NCBI GenBank assembly: GCA_002946415.1
Contig: NJPS01000034.1
Location: 1-64,000 of the forward strand
Direction: 5' to 3'
DNA from: Rutstroemia sp. NJR-2017a BVV2
Lineage: Eukaryota > Ascomycota > Leotiomycetes > Helotiales > Rutstroemiaceae
Length of the DNA: 64,000 nucleotides
Positions 10,774 through 23,600 of the stretch are shown piece by piece (positions within the stretch are counted from its first letter, which is position 1; every line of letters starts with the position of its first letter). The notes below the pieces were generated by a model that saw only the letters and a program-made list of their open reading frames with translations, was not told the origin of the DNA and did not search any database. A program made the position numbers and the translations under genes.

Positions 10774-13700
10774 ATGACATCTACGAAGACTACAACTCTA
10801 CCAATAATCCCTTTAGCACAAGGTACCGTCCTGTTACCTGGAATAGTTCTACGTATACCGGTAACTGGCAATCGATCGGATATCCCAGCCCTACTCTCTG
10901 GAGTGTATAGCAAAGCTGCAACAACGACACCGATTCAACGGCTGGACAATGTCAACATCGCATGCGTGCCTCTCAACTCGCCATTCCTCACTCCGGATGG
11001 TCAAAAGATGATTGAAGAGGCGAAACAGAGCCCAGAACCTATAGAACGACCAGACAACGAGCAATCGAGTGTATCAAAGGACGAGCTCTTTGGATATGGT
11101 GTGGCTGCAAAGATATCTGGGGTAGAAGGCACAACAGGTCGTTCTGGAGAGTTTGCTTTGCTCGTTGAAGGTGTAGCTCGAATAAAGATTGGCAACATCA
11201 CGAAAGAAAAGCCGTATCTTGAAGGAGAAGTCACATACCTCTCGGATGAAGGTCAGAGAATACAACCCAGATGTTTTATATATTAGCTAACAGGTCACAG
11301 ATGTATCTGCGGACGATGTCGAGGTTCAAGGTCTGTTCATACATCTCAAACAGCTATCCAGAGAACTTCTGACTCTACTTCGACTTTCATCCTTACTACC
11401 CCGCGCATCCGGCGGACTTTCCCCGATACTTGCGCGACGCCTCGAAGTGTTCATAGCCAAGAAGGATGTAACAGAAGCCGGGACTTTGGCTGATTTCATG
11501 ACAAACGTTGTTGAAGCTTCGTTGGAGGAGAAATTAATGGTCCTCGCTGCGCTCCCCATAAAAGATCGTCTTCAAAAAGCAATTGAGCTTCTGCAACGCC
11601 AGGTCGACTCGATCAAAGGTAACATCAGAATCACTACAGTGACAACAACGAACATCCCTTCGAACGGTGACATTGATCAATTCAACAAGCTAAATGGTTA
11701 TCGCATGCGGAGACCTGGGATGTCTGGGATGCCATTGCCACCTGGAATGGCAGGTATGGGAGGTCCGCAAGACGATGAGCAAGAACCAAATGAAATAGAA
11801 GAACTGAAGAAGAAAATTGAAAGTGCTAAGATGACCCCCGAAGCTGCCAAAGTCGCAGACCGAGAGCTTAAGAGATTGAAGAAAATGTCACCAGCTCAAG
11901 CCGAATATCAAGTTTGCCGTAGCTACCTGGAGAATCTGATTGAGATCCCATGGACTACGATGACAGAAGATCAACTCGGTGTCGAAACGTTGTCTAGGGC
12001 ACGCAAGCAATTTGATGAAGATCATTACGGGCTTGAAAAAGTCAAGAAGAGACTACTCGAGTACTTGGCTGTCCTCAAGCTTAAACAGAGCATTAACAAT
12101 GATGTGAATGCACAGCTAGTTAAGGCCGAAGAAGAGAATGCGACAGCAAAAGTGGAGATTCTGAAGAGCAAGAAGATGATTGACAAGTCGCCAATACTTT
12201 TGCTTGTCGGTCCCCCAGGAGTAGGCAAAACTAGTCTGGCAAAGTCTGTTGCTACAGCCTTGGGCCGAAAGTTCCACCGAATCTCCCTCGGTGGAGTCAG
12301 AGATGAGGCAGAAATTCGAGGCCACCGCAGAACATACGTAGCAGCAATGCCCGGCCTGATAGTGAATGGCTTGAAGAAGGTTGGAGTGGCAAATCCTGTC
12401 TTCCTCCTAGATGAGATTGACAAGGTTGGGTAAGTAACGTTGTTTCCATGAACAGCCCTTCAGAGACTAACCCCCTGTTGTAGCACCTCCAACTTCCATG
12501 GTGATCCTTCAGCTGCGATGCTTGAGGTTCTAGACCCTGAGCAGAATTATACGTTTACTGATCACTACGTCAATATTCCAATCGATCTCAGCAAGGTTCT
12601 ATTCATTGCTACGGCTAACAGTCTTGATACCATACCACCACCGCTCCTTGACCGAATGGAAACAATCAGTCTCTCGGGATATACAACTCTTGAGAAGCGG
12701 CATATCGCTCTACAACATCTTATTCCGAAACAAATACGCACAAGTAAGCACATAACAATCAGCTGAGTATATTTTAATCGGCCGCTGACGCTGTGTAGAC
12801 GGACTCGGGGACGGGCAGGTTGAGTTCAACCAAGATGTTGTGTCTAAGATCATCGAATCTTATACCCGCGAATCAGGGTAAGTGTTGACAACCCTTAGAG
12901 GTCTTGATGCCTCCTTAGTTGCTTTTGTTATTCATCTTGGAGTGTTACTCTGGGGGCTGGCACTTCCGAAATGGCGTGGTTTACCACTGTTACGAAAACA
13001 TTACTGACCATTCACACTGCAGTGTCCGAAACCTGGAGCGAGAAATCGGATCTGTGTGCCGTGCCAAAGCGGTAGAATATGCGGAGGCGAAAGATTCAGG
13101 CCATACAGGTATGAATCCTACCGCGTGATCGCTGACCAGCGAATACTAACCATGCACAGAGCAGTACAAACCACAGGTATCCGTGGAGGATCTTGAAGAG
13201 ATCCTTGGAATTGAAAAGTTTGATGAAGAAATCGCAGAGAAGACAAGGTATGTAGCCCATGATAGGCCCTATTTCTGGAACATGCGATCTCCCCTATACG
13301 TCAAAGCAAAATACTAACAGCACGGCCAGTCGTCCAGGTATCGTCACAGGTCTCGTGGCCTACAGTTCTGGTGGCAACGGAAGCATACTTTTCATCGAAG
13401 TGGCCGATATGCCAGGGAGCGGCAGCGTGCAGCTCACTGGGAAATTGGGTGACGTACTAAAGGAGAGCGTCGAGGTTGCACTGAGCTGGGTGAAATCTCA
13501 CGCGTACGAGCTGGGTTTGACGCATGACCCCTCGGAGAACATTATGAAGAAGAGAAGTATCCATGTTCATTGTCCTTCAGGGGCAATCCCTAAGGTTGGT
13601 CTATTCCACGACGTTGTGTCATCCTTCATCCTCTAATGATTGATCTAGGACGGTCCATCTGCCGGTATGGCACACACTATTGCGTTGATCTCCCTCTTTT

Positions 13701-14161
13701 CCGGAAAGGCTGTGCCCCCTACGATGGCAATGACAGTAGGTTTACCCCTGCCCTTCTCGGATCTCGGAACGTCGCTAATGGTTTGCTCAGGGTGAGATAT
13801 CGCTACGCGGTCGCGTCACTGCAGTGGGAGGTATCAAGGAGAAGCTCATTGGGGCTCATCGCGCTGGTGTCAAGACGGTTCTCTTGCCTGCACAAAACAG
13901 GAAGGAGTAAGTTCATATAGTCTATTCTTTCCATACTAGTCGTCATACTAACGATATACAGCATCAAAGACGTTCCTCAAGAAGTCAAAGATAACCTTGA
14001 AATCATCCACGTCGGGTATACTTCCACCTCTAATCCCTTCTTTCACATGTAAACAAACTAACACATCTGCTAGACATATTTGGGAAGCTATGCGTCACGT
14101 CTGGCCCGAAGCTCACTGGCCCGGCGAGGAAAATTTCGCCGCTATTGAAAGTCGTCTGTGA
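10774..14161 (+). CDS. LONP2: Peroxisomal Lon protease (ATP-dependent, PTS1-bearing)
   Basis: Eleven exons: 10774-11251, 11301-12429, 12484-12743, 12799-12877, 13023-13108, 13160-13247, 13330-13594, 13649-13735, 13791-13906, 13962-14015, 14074-14161. They give 909 residues, with every phase checked. In order: an N-terminal Lon substrate-recognition domain starting [14 protein letters not shown], the AAA+ module with Walker A GPPGVGKT (about 463-470) and Walker B FLLDEID (about 527-533), and the Lon protease domain. The protease domain has Ser799 in DGPSAG and Lys842 in GGIKEK, the same 43-residue spacing as E. coli Ser679/Lys722. The protein ends in Ser-Arg-Leu, a type-1 peroxisomal targeting signal, and has no mitochondrial presequence, so it is the peroxisomal paralogue that removes damaged matrix proteins rather than mitochondrial Pim1. 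Only the first acceptor (11300 rather than 11291) needed a choice, made on frame. Confidence 0.95.
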
Positions 14162-15314
14162 TCCTATCATATCACCTTTTGCAATCATATCATATCAGAT
14201 CCGAAATCTTCCGGTTCTTGGTGGAACGAAGGAAGCTCGGAAATACGGAGTGGAAATACTTCCGCTTTTTGTTCCTTTTATCCTTTCGTTCCTTTCCGTC
14301 GTTCTTTTGAATTAGTAGTGGTGAATAGTTTGATGCTGGTGTTCGGGTGTTTGAGTACATAAATTGGCATTTCCATTGTACAGTACTCTAGTTACATTTA
14401 GCAGGAGCTTTGGCGGGATATTGGGTATGAGGTTCGGGAGAGGTGGAAGGATTTATCGACGGATGGATTGACGATGATGAATTTTGAGGGTGTATTTTAT
14501 AACTCTAGGATAACTATTGAAAACTAATGTCACACATAATCTCACCGTCCCTTGCTTTTGGGAACAGTCTCGAAGTTGTTTTCTTGCTCCTAAATGCCAG
14601 ATTATCCACAACATACTGGGTAGTTTCTGGTAATTACAACATCATTTAGCTCCAACCCACAGGAATGGGAAGCACTTTGCTATCTGCAATCTGTATCTAT
14701 ACTGTTTCAGACCGAGTCGTAAGTTCCGCGTCAGACTGCACCGCTAACCTTCACACCAAACACTCAAAGCGATGCTCGCGACCAGAATCCTGAGTATGAC
14801 AGAACAGCTGTCTGTGGGACCGGTTGAATCCATCCGGGAAGATCGAGGCTACTCGGCGATGCTTCATATGTGGGAATCCTGGAGAACTTAGGCTTTGTCC
14901 TCTGGTTCCTTCTGACATATACGGACTATGGATAGGACAGTAGGGTCATTATGATGTATTCTAGTGTGACATGATATGATAATTCAAGCGTGAGAATCCC
15001 TATTTACGGCTATATGGCAGTCGATGACTGATCTCCTGTGTGAAGCAGCTGCGCGGATGACTATGAATGATCAAGGTTGATATTCGAGGGTACTTGATAA
15101 GTCGCTCCTCTACATGTAGAGAATGGATCGACGACCGCTTGTTTTCTTTCCTCTCATCTCATCTCATCTCATCTCTTGCGATATCAACTACTGTCTCTTA
15201 GTCACTAAATCGAACGAACCCAGCATCTCAATTACACCCACCCCTAACCCCCAAACCCTCCAAGCCCCCAATACAACAAACAGTAGACATATACACTTAC
15301 TTAAACATCTCCCC
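14162..15314. other. 3' flank of Lon and intergenic DNA
   Basis: The Lon 3' UTR is expected in the first few hundred bases. No gene is seen. From about 15130 the plus strand carries a CTCAT-type microsatellite and then a CA/CT-rich, leader-like stretch running into the candidate ATG at 15315. Confidence 0.5.
15150..15175. repeat. (CTCAT)n microsatellite
   Basis: About five tandem CTCAT units lie in a pyrimidine-rich stretch upstream of the candidate small gene at 15315. Confidence 0.8.
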
Positions 15315-15682
15315 ATGGCACTAAAACCAAAACACACACGAGCAAAGAAAATGGTAGGTACGTACCTCCAACCCTCTTATATACGAGCCCAAGCTCTAGA
15401 TCTACAAGGGTGGATATGTTTCGCGAATGCGGGCAGGCGAGGGAGAATGGTACGATTTGTGCGTTCTGTCATATGCTGGGGCCCGGGGTTTGTGACATGA
15501 TTGGGAGGGTGAGGGTGAGGGTGAGGAGATTGGGGTTTGTGGGACTTGGGGGCGTGGGACTTGGAGAGAAGGGGGTAAGGTGGGAGTTGGAGGGAATGGG
15601 ATGGGGAAGGGAGATAGGGATTGGAAGGATTGGATGGGGATTGGTGATGGTTATTAAGATGGGGAACATTCAATGGCTGTGA
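15315..15682 (+). CDS. Candidate small spliced gene with Cys pairs (weak)
   Basis: An ATG in context CCCCATGGC follows a long leader-like CA/CT stretch. Exon 1 (15315-15361) encodes a basic start (MALKPKHTRAKKMVG). A possible intron 15362-15408 (GTACCT...ACAAG) joins in phase to an ORF running to 15682. That exon starts with FRECGQARENGTICAFCH, which has three Cys in a zinc-ribbon-like arrangement, then turns into Gly/Arg/Val-rich sequence encoded by a (GAGGGT)n repeat. The total is about 106 aa. The basic N-terminus plus Cys pairs recall small zinc-ribbon ribosomal proteins, but the match is too weak to name. The C-terminal half is low complexity and may be non-coding. Confidence 0.22.
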
Positions 15683-17650
15683 TAGATAGGTAGACAGCGA
15701 TGGAATATCTGATCTGCTTCGCTACACCCCTACTACGATCCCATCGGATTGATCGTGACGTGAGTATTAGCAACGTTGCATACAAAAATACTCAAATACC
15801 ACTTCACAACACCATCCATTCATACCACCACCCATTCATACACGCAACAGAGCGCAATAAACTCCAGACCCTCTAATCACAGCATATACCATATTCTCAA
15901 ATTGGCATTACCCAACATCTACATAACACCTCCAAAACTCCCCGTCCATCTCCTCAACCCACTCACCTTCTCCCTCGCCTTTCCCCCCTACTCCCTCCAA
16001 AAGAAAATAATACGTACCTCCCAACCATATAAATACATATCTCCATCTCTCTACCTCACCCCAAGCCCTAGCCCCCTTCTCCAATAATCCCTCCCTCCCC
16101 GTCGCACAACAGAATTAAAAGAAGGGCCGGTCGGTCGCCCGGCAATGCAATGCAATGTACTCTTGCAGCTGCTGTACCCACTCCAAATCAGGAACTTTTC
16201 CCTGCGTGACATGGATGAGAGGTGCATGCATATGCCGTGTGAGGCGAGGAAGGATTTTGTTGGGTAGGCGGGTGGTGAAGTAGGCGATTTCGAAAAGATT
16301 GACCAGATGAGGTTCGTTGCTAGATAGGTAGGTAAGTGTACATGAACCACCCTAGTTAGAGCTTCACGATTATATCCAAGAATCTTCAAATTTCCCCCTA
16401 GGACCTCTTCCACCCGGCAACCGCCTCCGTCCTGCCCCTCCTCTCCTCAGCTTCCAGAACCAGAATTCATTTCCAAGCGAGCCCGTCTCCCACTCGGTGA
16501 CGGAGCACGTAGTGTACACGACATAAGGTGCATGTGTTGCGTGCAGGAGACTTGTGATTGGACAAGCAGGGAAGTTCGGTATGTTGCGAGGATCGGATAA
16601 GGGGATTTTTTTTTCTTGATTAGGGGCTGGGATGGGAAGATAGATGTGTGGGACGTCGGGAGGGAGGGTGCGTGGTAGATTATGTGGGTTGAGACACTTT
16701 GATCGAGAAAGAATTCCAAGTTCAATACAGTAGACCCTGAAAACGAAATAAGCACCTCATTAATTGAATAAACACAAATTAAACACATACCAATGCAACA
16801 TCAAACCTCCCGTCAGCAAGCACCTACCATCCTCGGATAAATACCCAACCCGCAATAACAACCCCCCCCCCAACCGACCCAGCAAACCAAGCTGACATCT
16901 GCACGTAAGAAAATATTCGGGATCTGATGTTGGTCCCAACTCCAACTCCAACCCGCATTGTATTTATTCGATATCTTACAGTACCTCCTTCCTGATTGCG
17001 GTTCTTCTTCGTAAGCGGAGGGTTTCGTCCCGTGGGGGATGCGAAAACAGGATGCGAGTCGAAGGAAATGGGGGGAAATAAAAGATAATGGGAAATAAAG
17101 AAAAACGGTCGATATGTACGACGTGCTTAAGAGGGTATAATATTGGTAGGGAAGGAAACTCCGATGATAACTAATCACAAATGTCTCGCAGGTACATACA
17201 TACATATATGTATGTCTCTCCCCCGTACCACCACGTGAGCGTCCAGGGCTTCCCTTCTCTTCCCTTCTCTTGCCTTCCCTTCCCCTCCACGTTATTCAAC
17301 CAAGTGCTCGTCACACATCTCGCCTCGCCTCGCCTCACTCAACCAGCTGCACACAATCCCGCATTTGGTCCGACTTTCCCAAACAGGCTATCTATCTATC
17401 AGATTTCCGTTTCTGGATCCCCAGCACGTAGATGCAGATGAAGAAGAAAGCCTGATCCATGAACTCGGTCACGGCTTACACTAGGGGCTGTGAAAAGATA
17501 GAGTAGTGAGAAGTACTTGTATATATGCATATATGTATGTCTCGGAAGACGAATGTCGAAAAGTGGGACATTCGGAAGGGAGAAATACGCACAGAGAGGG
17601 GTATAGTGTAGGAAATGAGCCAAACCCGGTGAGACTAGAGATCACGAGGG
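15683..17650. other. Non-coding, low-complexity patches
   Basis: The plus strand alternates between CA/CT-rich (15780-16090, 17215-17350) and G-rich stretches (15500-15620, 16640-16680). ORFs here are products of the skewed composition. There is a short C-run at 16860 and a CTTCCCTTCT repeat at 17240-17290. No gene is seen. Confidence 0.5.
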
Positions 17651-20600
17651 TTCGAGAAGAGGTCGATACCTGGTAAGGATCATAACATCCCGGATTCCAC
17701 CTCGGAGGTAAATCGGAAGGGGAATATGCACGTCTTGCATCTATCTGCGCGCAAACAATGGAAGATAGAAGAGAAGGCGGGCGTCTACATAAAAATCACG
17801 TGGTATGTGCATCCCCGCGTCGTCGGGAATTTGTCAAGCTTAGTTTTCTCACCGACGCGATGTGGAGCTCCTGTATGCAGGGAAGCGGATGATACTGTAT
17901 GTATTTAACCATCCAGATGTCGCGATGCGAAGCGGGATGAGCTCGCGATCGAAGTCGAGTCATGGTCCAGACCTCTGTATATTATTTCCCAGCAGACGTC
18001 GTCAAAAGAGAAGATGAAAGCTAGATACAGTATAAAGGATAAAATACTTTCCGGACAGGATGGTGAGACGTGGCACTGCGGTGGATTTTGCCGTGGGAAT
18101 AGTAATGTACTAACTAGTAAACGCTGTAGATTTGTTCCGACTATTCCAGAAATAAACAACAAACAGCACGAATGCCCAGTTTGTTGTAGGACCGCTTAGA
18201 ACCCGTCGTGATGTTAACTCCTTGCGGTAGAGGTTGCGACTTTGGAGCGTTGGGGATCGGCAGAAGACTTCCTGTCAGGACGTGCGTGATTTCAAGCTTA
18301 CATGCTCAGCCAGTCTGATATCTCGAGAGAGTTTTTGGTCCCAAAACTTTTGGCAAAGTTTGGGGAAAGTACATGAAACTATGCGGTTAGTTCAGCCCAG
18401 CTAAATAGGATGGTGTAGGTTTTGGTTTTGACATGAGCTAGGATGTATACCCGAACCAGGAAAAGGATCTGCCAAAGATCTGAGCAGAGAGGTGGGGTAA
18501 CAAATGAGCTAGGGCTGGGGATGTGCCGTGATACGCTACCACGGCAGTTCTTCCAGGTATGTATGATAGAGTTCGATGCCGGATGCTTAACCTTCCATTA
18601 CCAAAGAACCGTATCTTAGACATGTGGTCTATTGATTTCTTCCCATCAGTGCATTTTACTTCGCGAAGTAACTTCACGTCATACAAACGATGACGGTCAG
18701 TGTGTTGCAGAACACGAGATGGAGGAAAGGTCAATGCTCGCTCCCAAACAAAAAGAAAGGGGCTTCGTATCTGCATGACTGAGATATTATCAATCTTCAA
18801 CTTAATGAAGCTCTAGGACACTATCACGAACCGGACCGTAATAAGCGCACCGAATTTTGCTCTAGCACATGAACCACCGCTTGGATAGCACTAACAAACT
18901 AAATCTACGACTGCACATCATTGAACTAGAACGATGCATAAGCTTGGCCGTTTGACAATAGACGGAGCTCGATAATTAGGACGCTCGATTCACGGCTTGC
19001 TGTCCACCAGAAACTTTAAAAGTGCACTTGTCACATTAGAGACGTGCTAGCCAACCCGCTTGACATTTACTAGATACAAAGCACGAGTCAGCGCTAAACA
19101 GGGAACTAATCCGATATATACTCTCCAGCCAAGGGAATTTTCACCTCGACATGCAGAGCTCCGATCTTATCCACAATCGCGCTGCTATGAATCGCGGCAC
19201 GAACGTCGTGTGACGGCGAACGTAGCAACGGAGTAGGATACTCGGCACGTCGTCATCATGTCCCTCGCTGGATCCAGAGTTGACGTTGCAGAAGAACGTG
19301 AGATGTGGAAGTGGACATGCATGCAGCTGAGGGTGCCATTGTCAGCCTCACCCACCCCCACACCCTGAGATGCGTGTGCTACAACTACAACTTTGCAGCG
19401 AGCTTTGCAATCAGGCTGAAGTGAGTAGCGGCGAGGTTGCAAGCCGTCGCCGTATTCCACCCCCCACTATATGCCATCGGAGTCTCTTGTCAGTCAGTGT
19501 GACCGGCCCGCCTAGACTCATCCTTATTTTGCGATTCCCGCTTTGGTTGCGTGGCTGATGTATGGCGCACAATAGTGCAGCCTTTCAAAGTATTGACCTC
19601 CCATGACCCATACCCGTAGGTATTCATGGCAGCGGCCGTTGAAGATAGCCTAAGATAGCCGAGGGCTCTTTGGCTGCTGTGACACGGTAAACACGAATAG
19701 GCATCTCACTGTGTTTGCTGGCAGTCGTTGAGAATTGCCAGCAGCGAGAAGGCTGGGTTTACTATACTTCATCTTCCTTGCTTAGTTCCTATGGACGGAA
19801 TAGATGTCATCAAATATTGATTCGTGTTGTGGTCTTTTGAATGGTTTGTCGTTGAGACTGTTATAGACATGGGATAATTCGCTATCGCCAGGGATGACCT
19901 TGTCCTTAGCTTGCCAAAGATTGGAGTAACACCGGGCTGCCATGATCTTCGACCACGATACCAATGCTGACCGAATGGTTCCGTGCAGATCTTAGTCCTT
20001 TGAATGTGCCCGAGAGAATGAACCAGAGTGTCGGATGCAGAAGAACAGATGCAATATACTGCCAAATGACGCATGTAATACGGTACGATTGATTGATAGC
20101 GACGGCGCACTCGTCGAACAAAATAGCTTACACAAAAGATGTCATTGAGTGGAGAATTTATTTTTCTCATGAACCGATTGGACCGCATGATTCTTGTCCA
20201 GTGTTTTTTCTTGTTGCTGCGTTGTACAGCCGGAGGTAACAGAGAAGGTAACATGACCGAGGTCGATCAGGGGGAGAAAAGGGAGGGGCTCGTGTGCACG
20301 AAGGATTAAATCTCCGTCGGACCGCTCCAAATGAGATCCTTTATGCCTCTCACCATGCCGCGATTTCGGAGAATGCGGTATGCTTATTTCGTCCATTCTT
20401 GCTTACAAGAAACTCCCAATAATCCCCGCATTTACAGGCATAGCGAGCCAATAATTTGGTGCTGATGAAATCCTTCTGCGGGCAGCGAGGTACAGTAACA
20501 TGATGCCAGCGGATTATATTCAATATTGCATTGTACATGTACATATATAGATACCTGGGTGAGAGTCCATGGTCTGGCATTGTAACCTACCCACAATGCT

Positions 20601-23600
20601 GATCTTACTGTCCGAGTCCGGTACTGAAGCCGAATGTCTGCGGTGAAATGGTTTGATTTTCGGCCTGCAACTCCTTTCGATGACCCGAGCGAGCAGTAGA
20701 AGAGAAGGCTCCAGAATGTAACGCTGCAAGAATCCAGGTAAGGTTGACATAATGATTGCACCGAAATCAAGGAGCAGCTAGCGGCGGTACTGCAAATCAT
20801 TGAAAATGAGTGACATGTTGGAGTGCTAGCTACTCAAGTCAGATGGTAGCAAATGCAGCTTAACCTCATCTAATTGGAACACTCGATGAGATCCCGACGC
20901 TCTGACCTTATGGCTCTCGGACCGTTGTTGACTCATGAGATGTATCGATGCAGGGCTGGCATTTTCATGATTTGATTTCAAGGACCCTTGAGTTTTTGGA
21001 GGGGAAGCTCTTCAGGGATCTCCAGCCGAAATGAGCCAGAGATTAGATGAGATCTAACAGATGGCCATCAACATAGTCTAAGCATCACAGCATCCAGAAA
21101 GCTTGGAACGGCACCTTGAGATGATACCACAATCACTTTCTACCATGTGGTTCAGTCGATGTCGATCTACGACCTTCGGACGGATGAAACAGGAGCATGG
21201 CGGGCGGTCCGGAGGTTACCGACGCAGAGAGGACAGGTAGAGCAGCTCGTAAAGCTGCGTCGGCCGTCTTACTTGGAGATGGATGGTAACCTTATCCATC
21301 CAGTCCCAGCAGCAAGCACAAAGCATCCGTATCCCTTTCACGCAGCGTGCAGGACACCCTCTTTCATCCGCGCAACCACGAACGTAGATATAACATATAT
21401 TAAACGATGGATCGGGAAATTGTTATGAACGTGCTCAAGTGTGTCTAGCCAGCCTCTTTTGCATGCTTACCATCCATGACTTGGGTATTTTTGCCGAGCC
21501 CTGAAAGGGAAAAGGACTGTATGATTTCGCTTGTGAGTTACGGCGTCCGTGTCCCCCCATCGGATCGAGTGAGCTGCTGCTTCTGATCGCGAATCATATC
21601 GCGCACGCCTGTGCTTTCCAGCGCATCTGTGCATCAACGATGTAATTCTGGTCAGAAGAGCAGCGGTTTGCTGGGGAATTCGACGGTCTGATAGGCATTC
21701 TTTGCTTTGTTCTAGTCGTCATGATTCGCATATTGATGACGAAACGCGAAATAAGCACATTCTGCATGCAGAGCCGTTCTCTGATATCAGATCAGATGAA
21801 GGAGGCAGAAAGGTAAGCCGACTCTTCTAGCCTGCCTGCACCTGCACCTGTACTTGCTCTACGAAGTACTCTATTTTCACGTGGGTTTTCTGCTTCACGG
21901 CCGGGCGAAAGTGCCAATGACCTCGGGAATAATTCGACCGCAGAAGGCCCAAGCTTAACCCTCCACCAAGCGATCCAAGGGATAGTTGTCCTTGTCCTTG
22001 TCACACTGCACAGAAGCAGCAGAAGCACAAGTGTGTGCTGAAATAATAATGGCATGCATGACGATGATGCCAAAAGTGGCTCGTACCTACCGTAACATAC
22101 TAGACCTAGGTACAGAACCTGGACTATATTGCAGTAAATTAAAAGATCAATAATGCCTGAATAAACGTGGTGTCTTGGATTATTCCTGAGCCATGTGTGC
22201 TTCCCCGAACACAGCCCCCTGACCCAACGACTATCAGAAATTAGACCACCAGCCACTTCTCTTTTTGCGCCGTACAGGTACGTACAGAGTACAGCTTTGG
22301 AGGCAGACAACGGAGTGCTTGCATGGCCGCAGAAACTGCGCGGCGTCGTTGTGTACCCTCGCTTGCACCGAAGTCGACGCGCGCTGATTGTACGCCTGCT
22401 GTTCGCTCACATCGCCAGGTTGCTGCAGCAGAAGATGAGGGAAGGATCCTGAGAATGTGCGAGTACGAACTATGAAGCATGGAAGCGCGGCTACCGTGGT
22501 GATGATTCAAACTCCATATATCTGCAAATGAACTTGTCTGCTTTCAGCATGTACTTACTTTTCCCGGACTAGGCGCGAATAAGATTGGGACGTTGGTGAC
22601 AAAGGCCGGAAAACGTCTTGCTAATCGAAAAACAAGATAGGATGGGGATCTGTCATGAAAAGGCAGATCGCCGGGGAGGTACTTGCAATAGTGATCCAAA
22701 CACATGGGCCGAAGCAGAAGCCAATTGTGCGGGTACTAGAGCGCGGGAAGAAGACAAGCCAGGTATCAGAAAAAGCAGAGAAGAAGGCCAAGTGCCTCGT
22801 TAAGAAGACCCTATGCTCCATTAGGAAACTGTCACGAATGTCCCAAAAATCAATGGGATGGAGCAATCAACTTAATTACCTAAATATATTACTGTCAGTC
22901 CTTAGCTTTCTAATGGCGGGCCTTACCACTGTTGAATTCATTTATGTACCCAGGGAAAAAGTTCGTATGTGCAAATGCATGCGCGAAGCTCTTCGGACTT
23001 TTAATATGTCGTTGGCAAGCGGTTGCTGGCGAAAGGGGAGATTTGACTAGGTACTACACCACGTTAATCTATTTCCCTGCTAGAACCGTAAACAGCCCCC
23101 GAAAGCCATCTTCATTTTTTAGTGCTGGCGACGGTGGTGCTCGCGAAGTGCTAAACATTCCCTGGCCTCAAGAGCAGTTCTGCGAAGTAGTTCCATGGAA
23201 GTCGTGCCCCTCTGTGCCCCCGGCCACCAAGTGGAATTTAGGGTCAATCGGGAATGTCTAATCAGTGCCAGGGGCCCTGTCAAGCTGCAGCTGTAGCGTG
23301 GTCCTACGCTACAGAATGAAGTCAAATAACCTCAAGCCGTGCTTTTGCGGCTAACTGCTTGAAGGCCTTCTGGAGAAAACACCCTGCTGCGCTAGGGAAC
23401 CTCGGAGTTGATTTCGGGCAGTACGGTCGTGGGAAGGAGGGCCATCGTCCATCGTCCAGCTCAGAGCAGCATGATCATTTGATGGGCGAAAAGCTTGGCC
23501 AAAGGCTAATTCGAACGATCTGGGCTGATAGTAGTGTCGGAGGAGTCTTGAGGGTGGTAGGCAAGGGGGCTCGGAGGGATGGCGATGCGGATGCGGAGCG

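Noticed and set aside
15500..15530. GAGGGT repeat as telomere-like sequence
   Set aside because: The unit GAGGGT is not the TTAGGG telomere unit, and it lies inside the chromosome between genes.
18438..18800. 120-codon minus-strand ORF in the gene desert
   Set aside because: No domain, no start context, no splice partners; composition like the surrounding non-coding DNA.
19769..20254. 161-codon minus-strand ORF in the gene desert
   Set aside because: Mixed composition with no recognisable motif; two other frames are open nearby too, as expected by chance.
22655..23050. 131-codon plus-strand ORF with Lys-rich start
   Set aside because: Looks superficially protein-like but has no motif, no leader and no exon partners; not supported enough to list.
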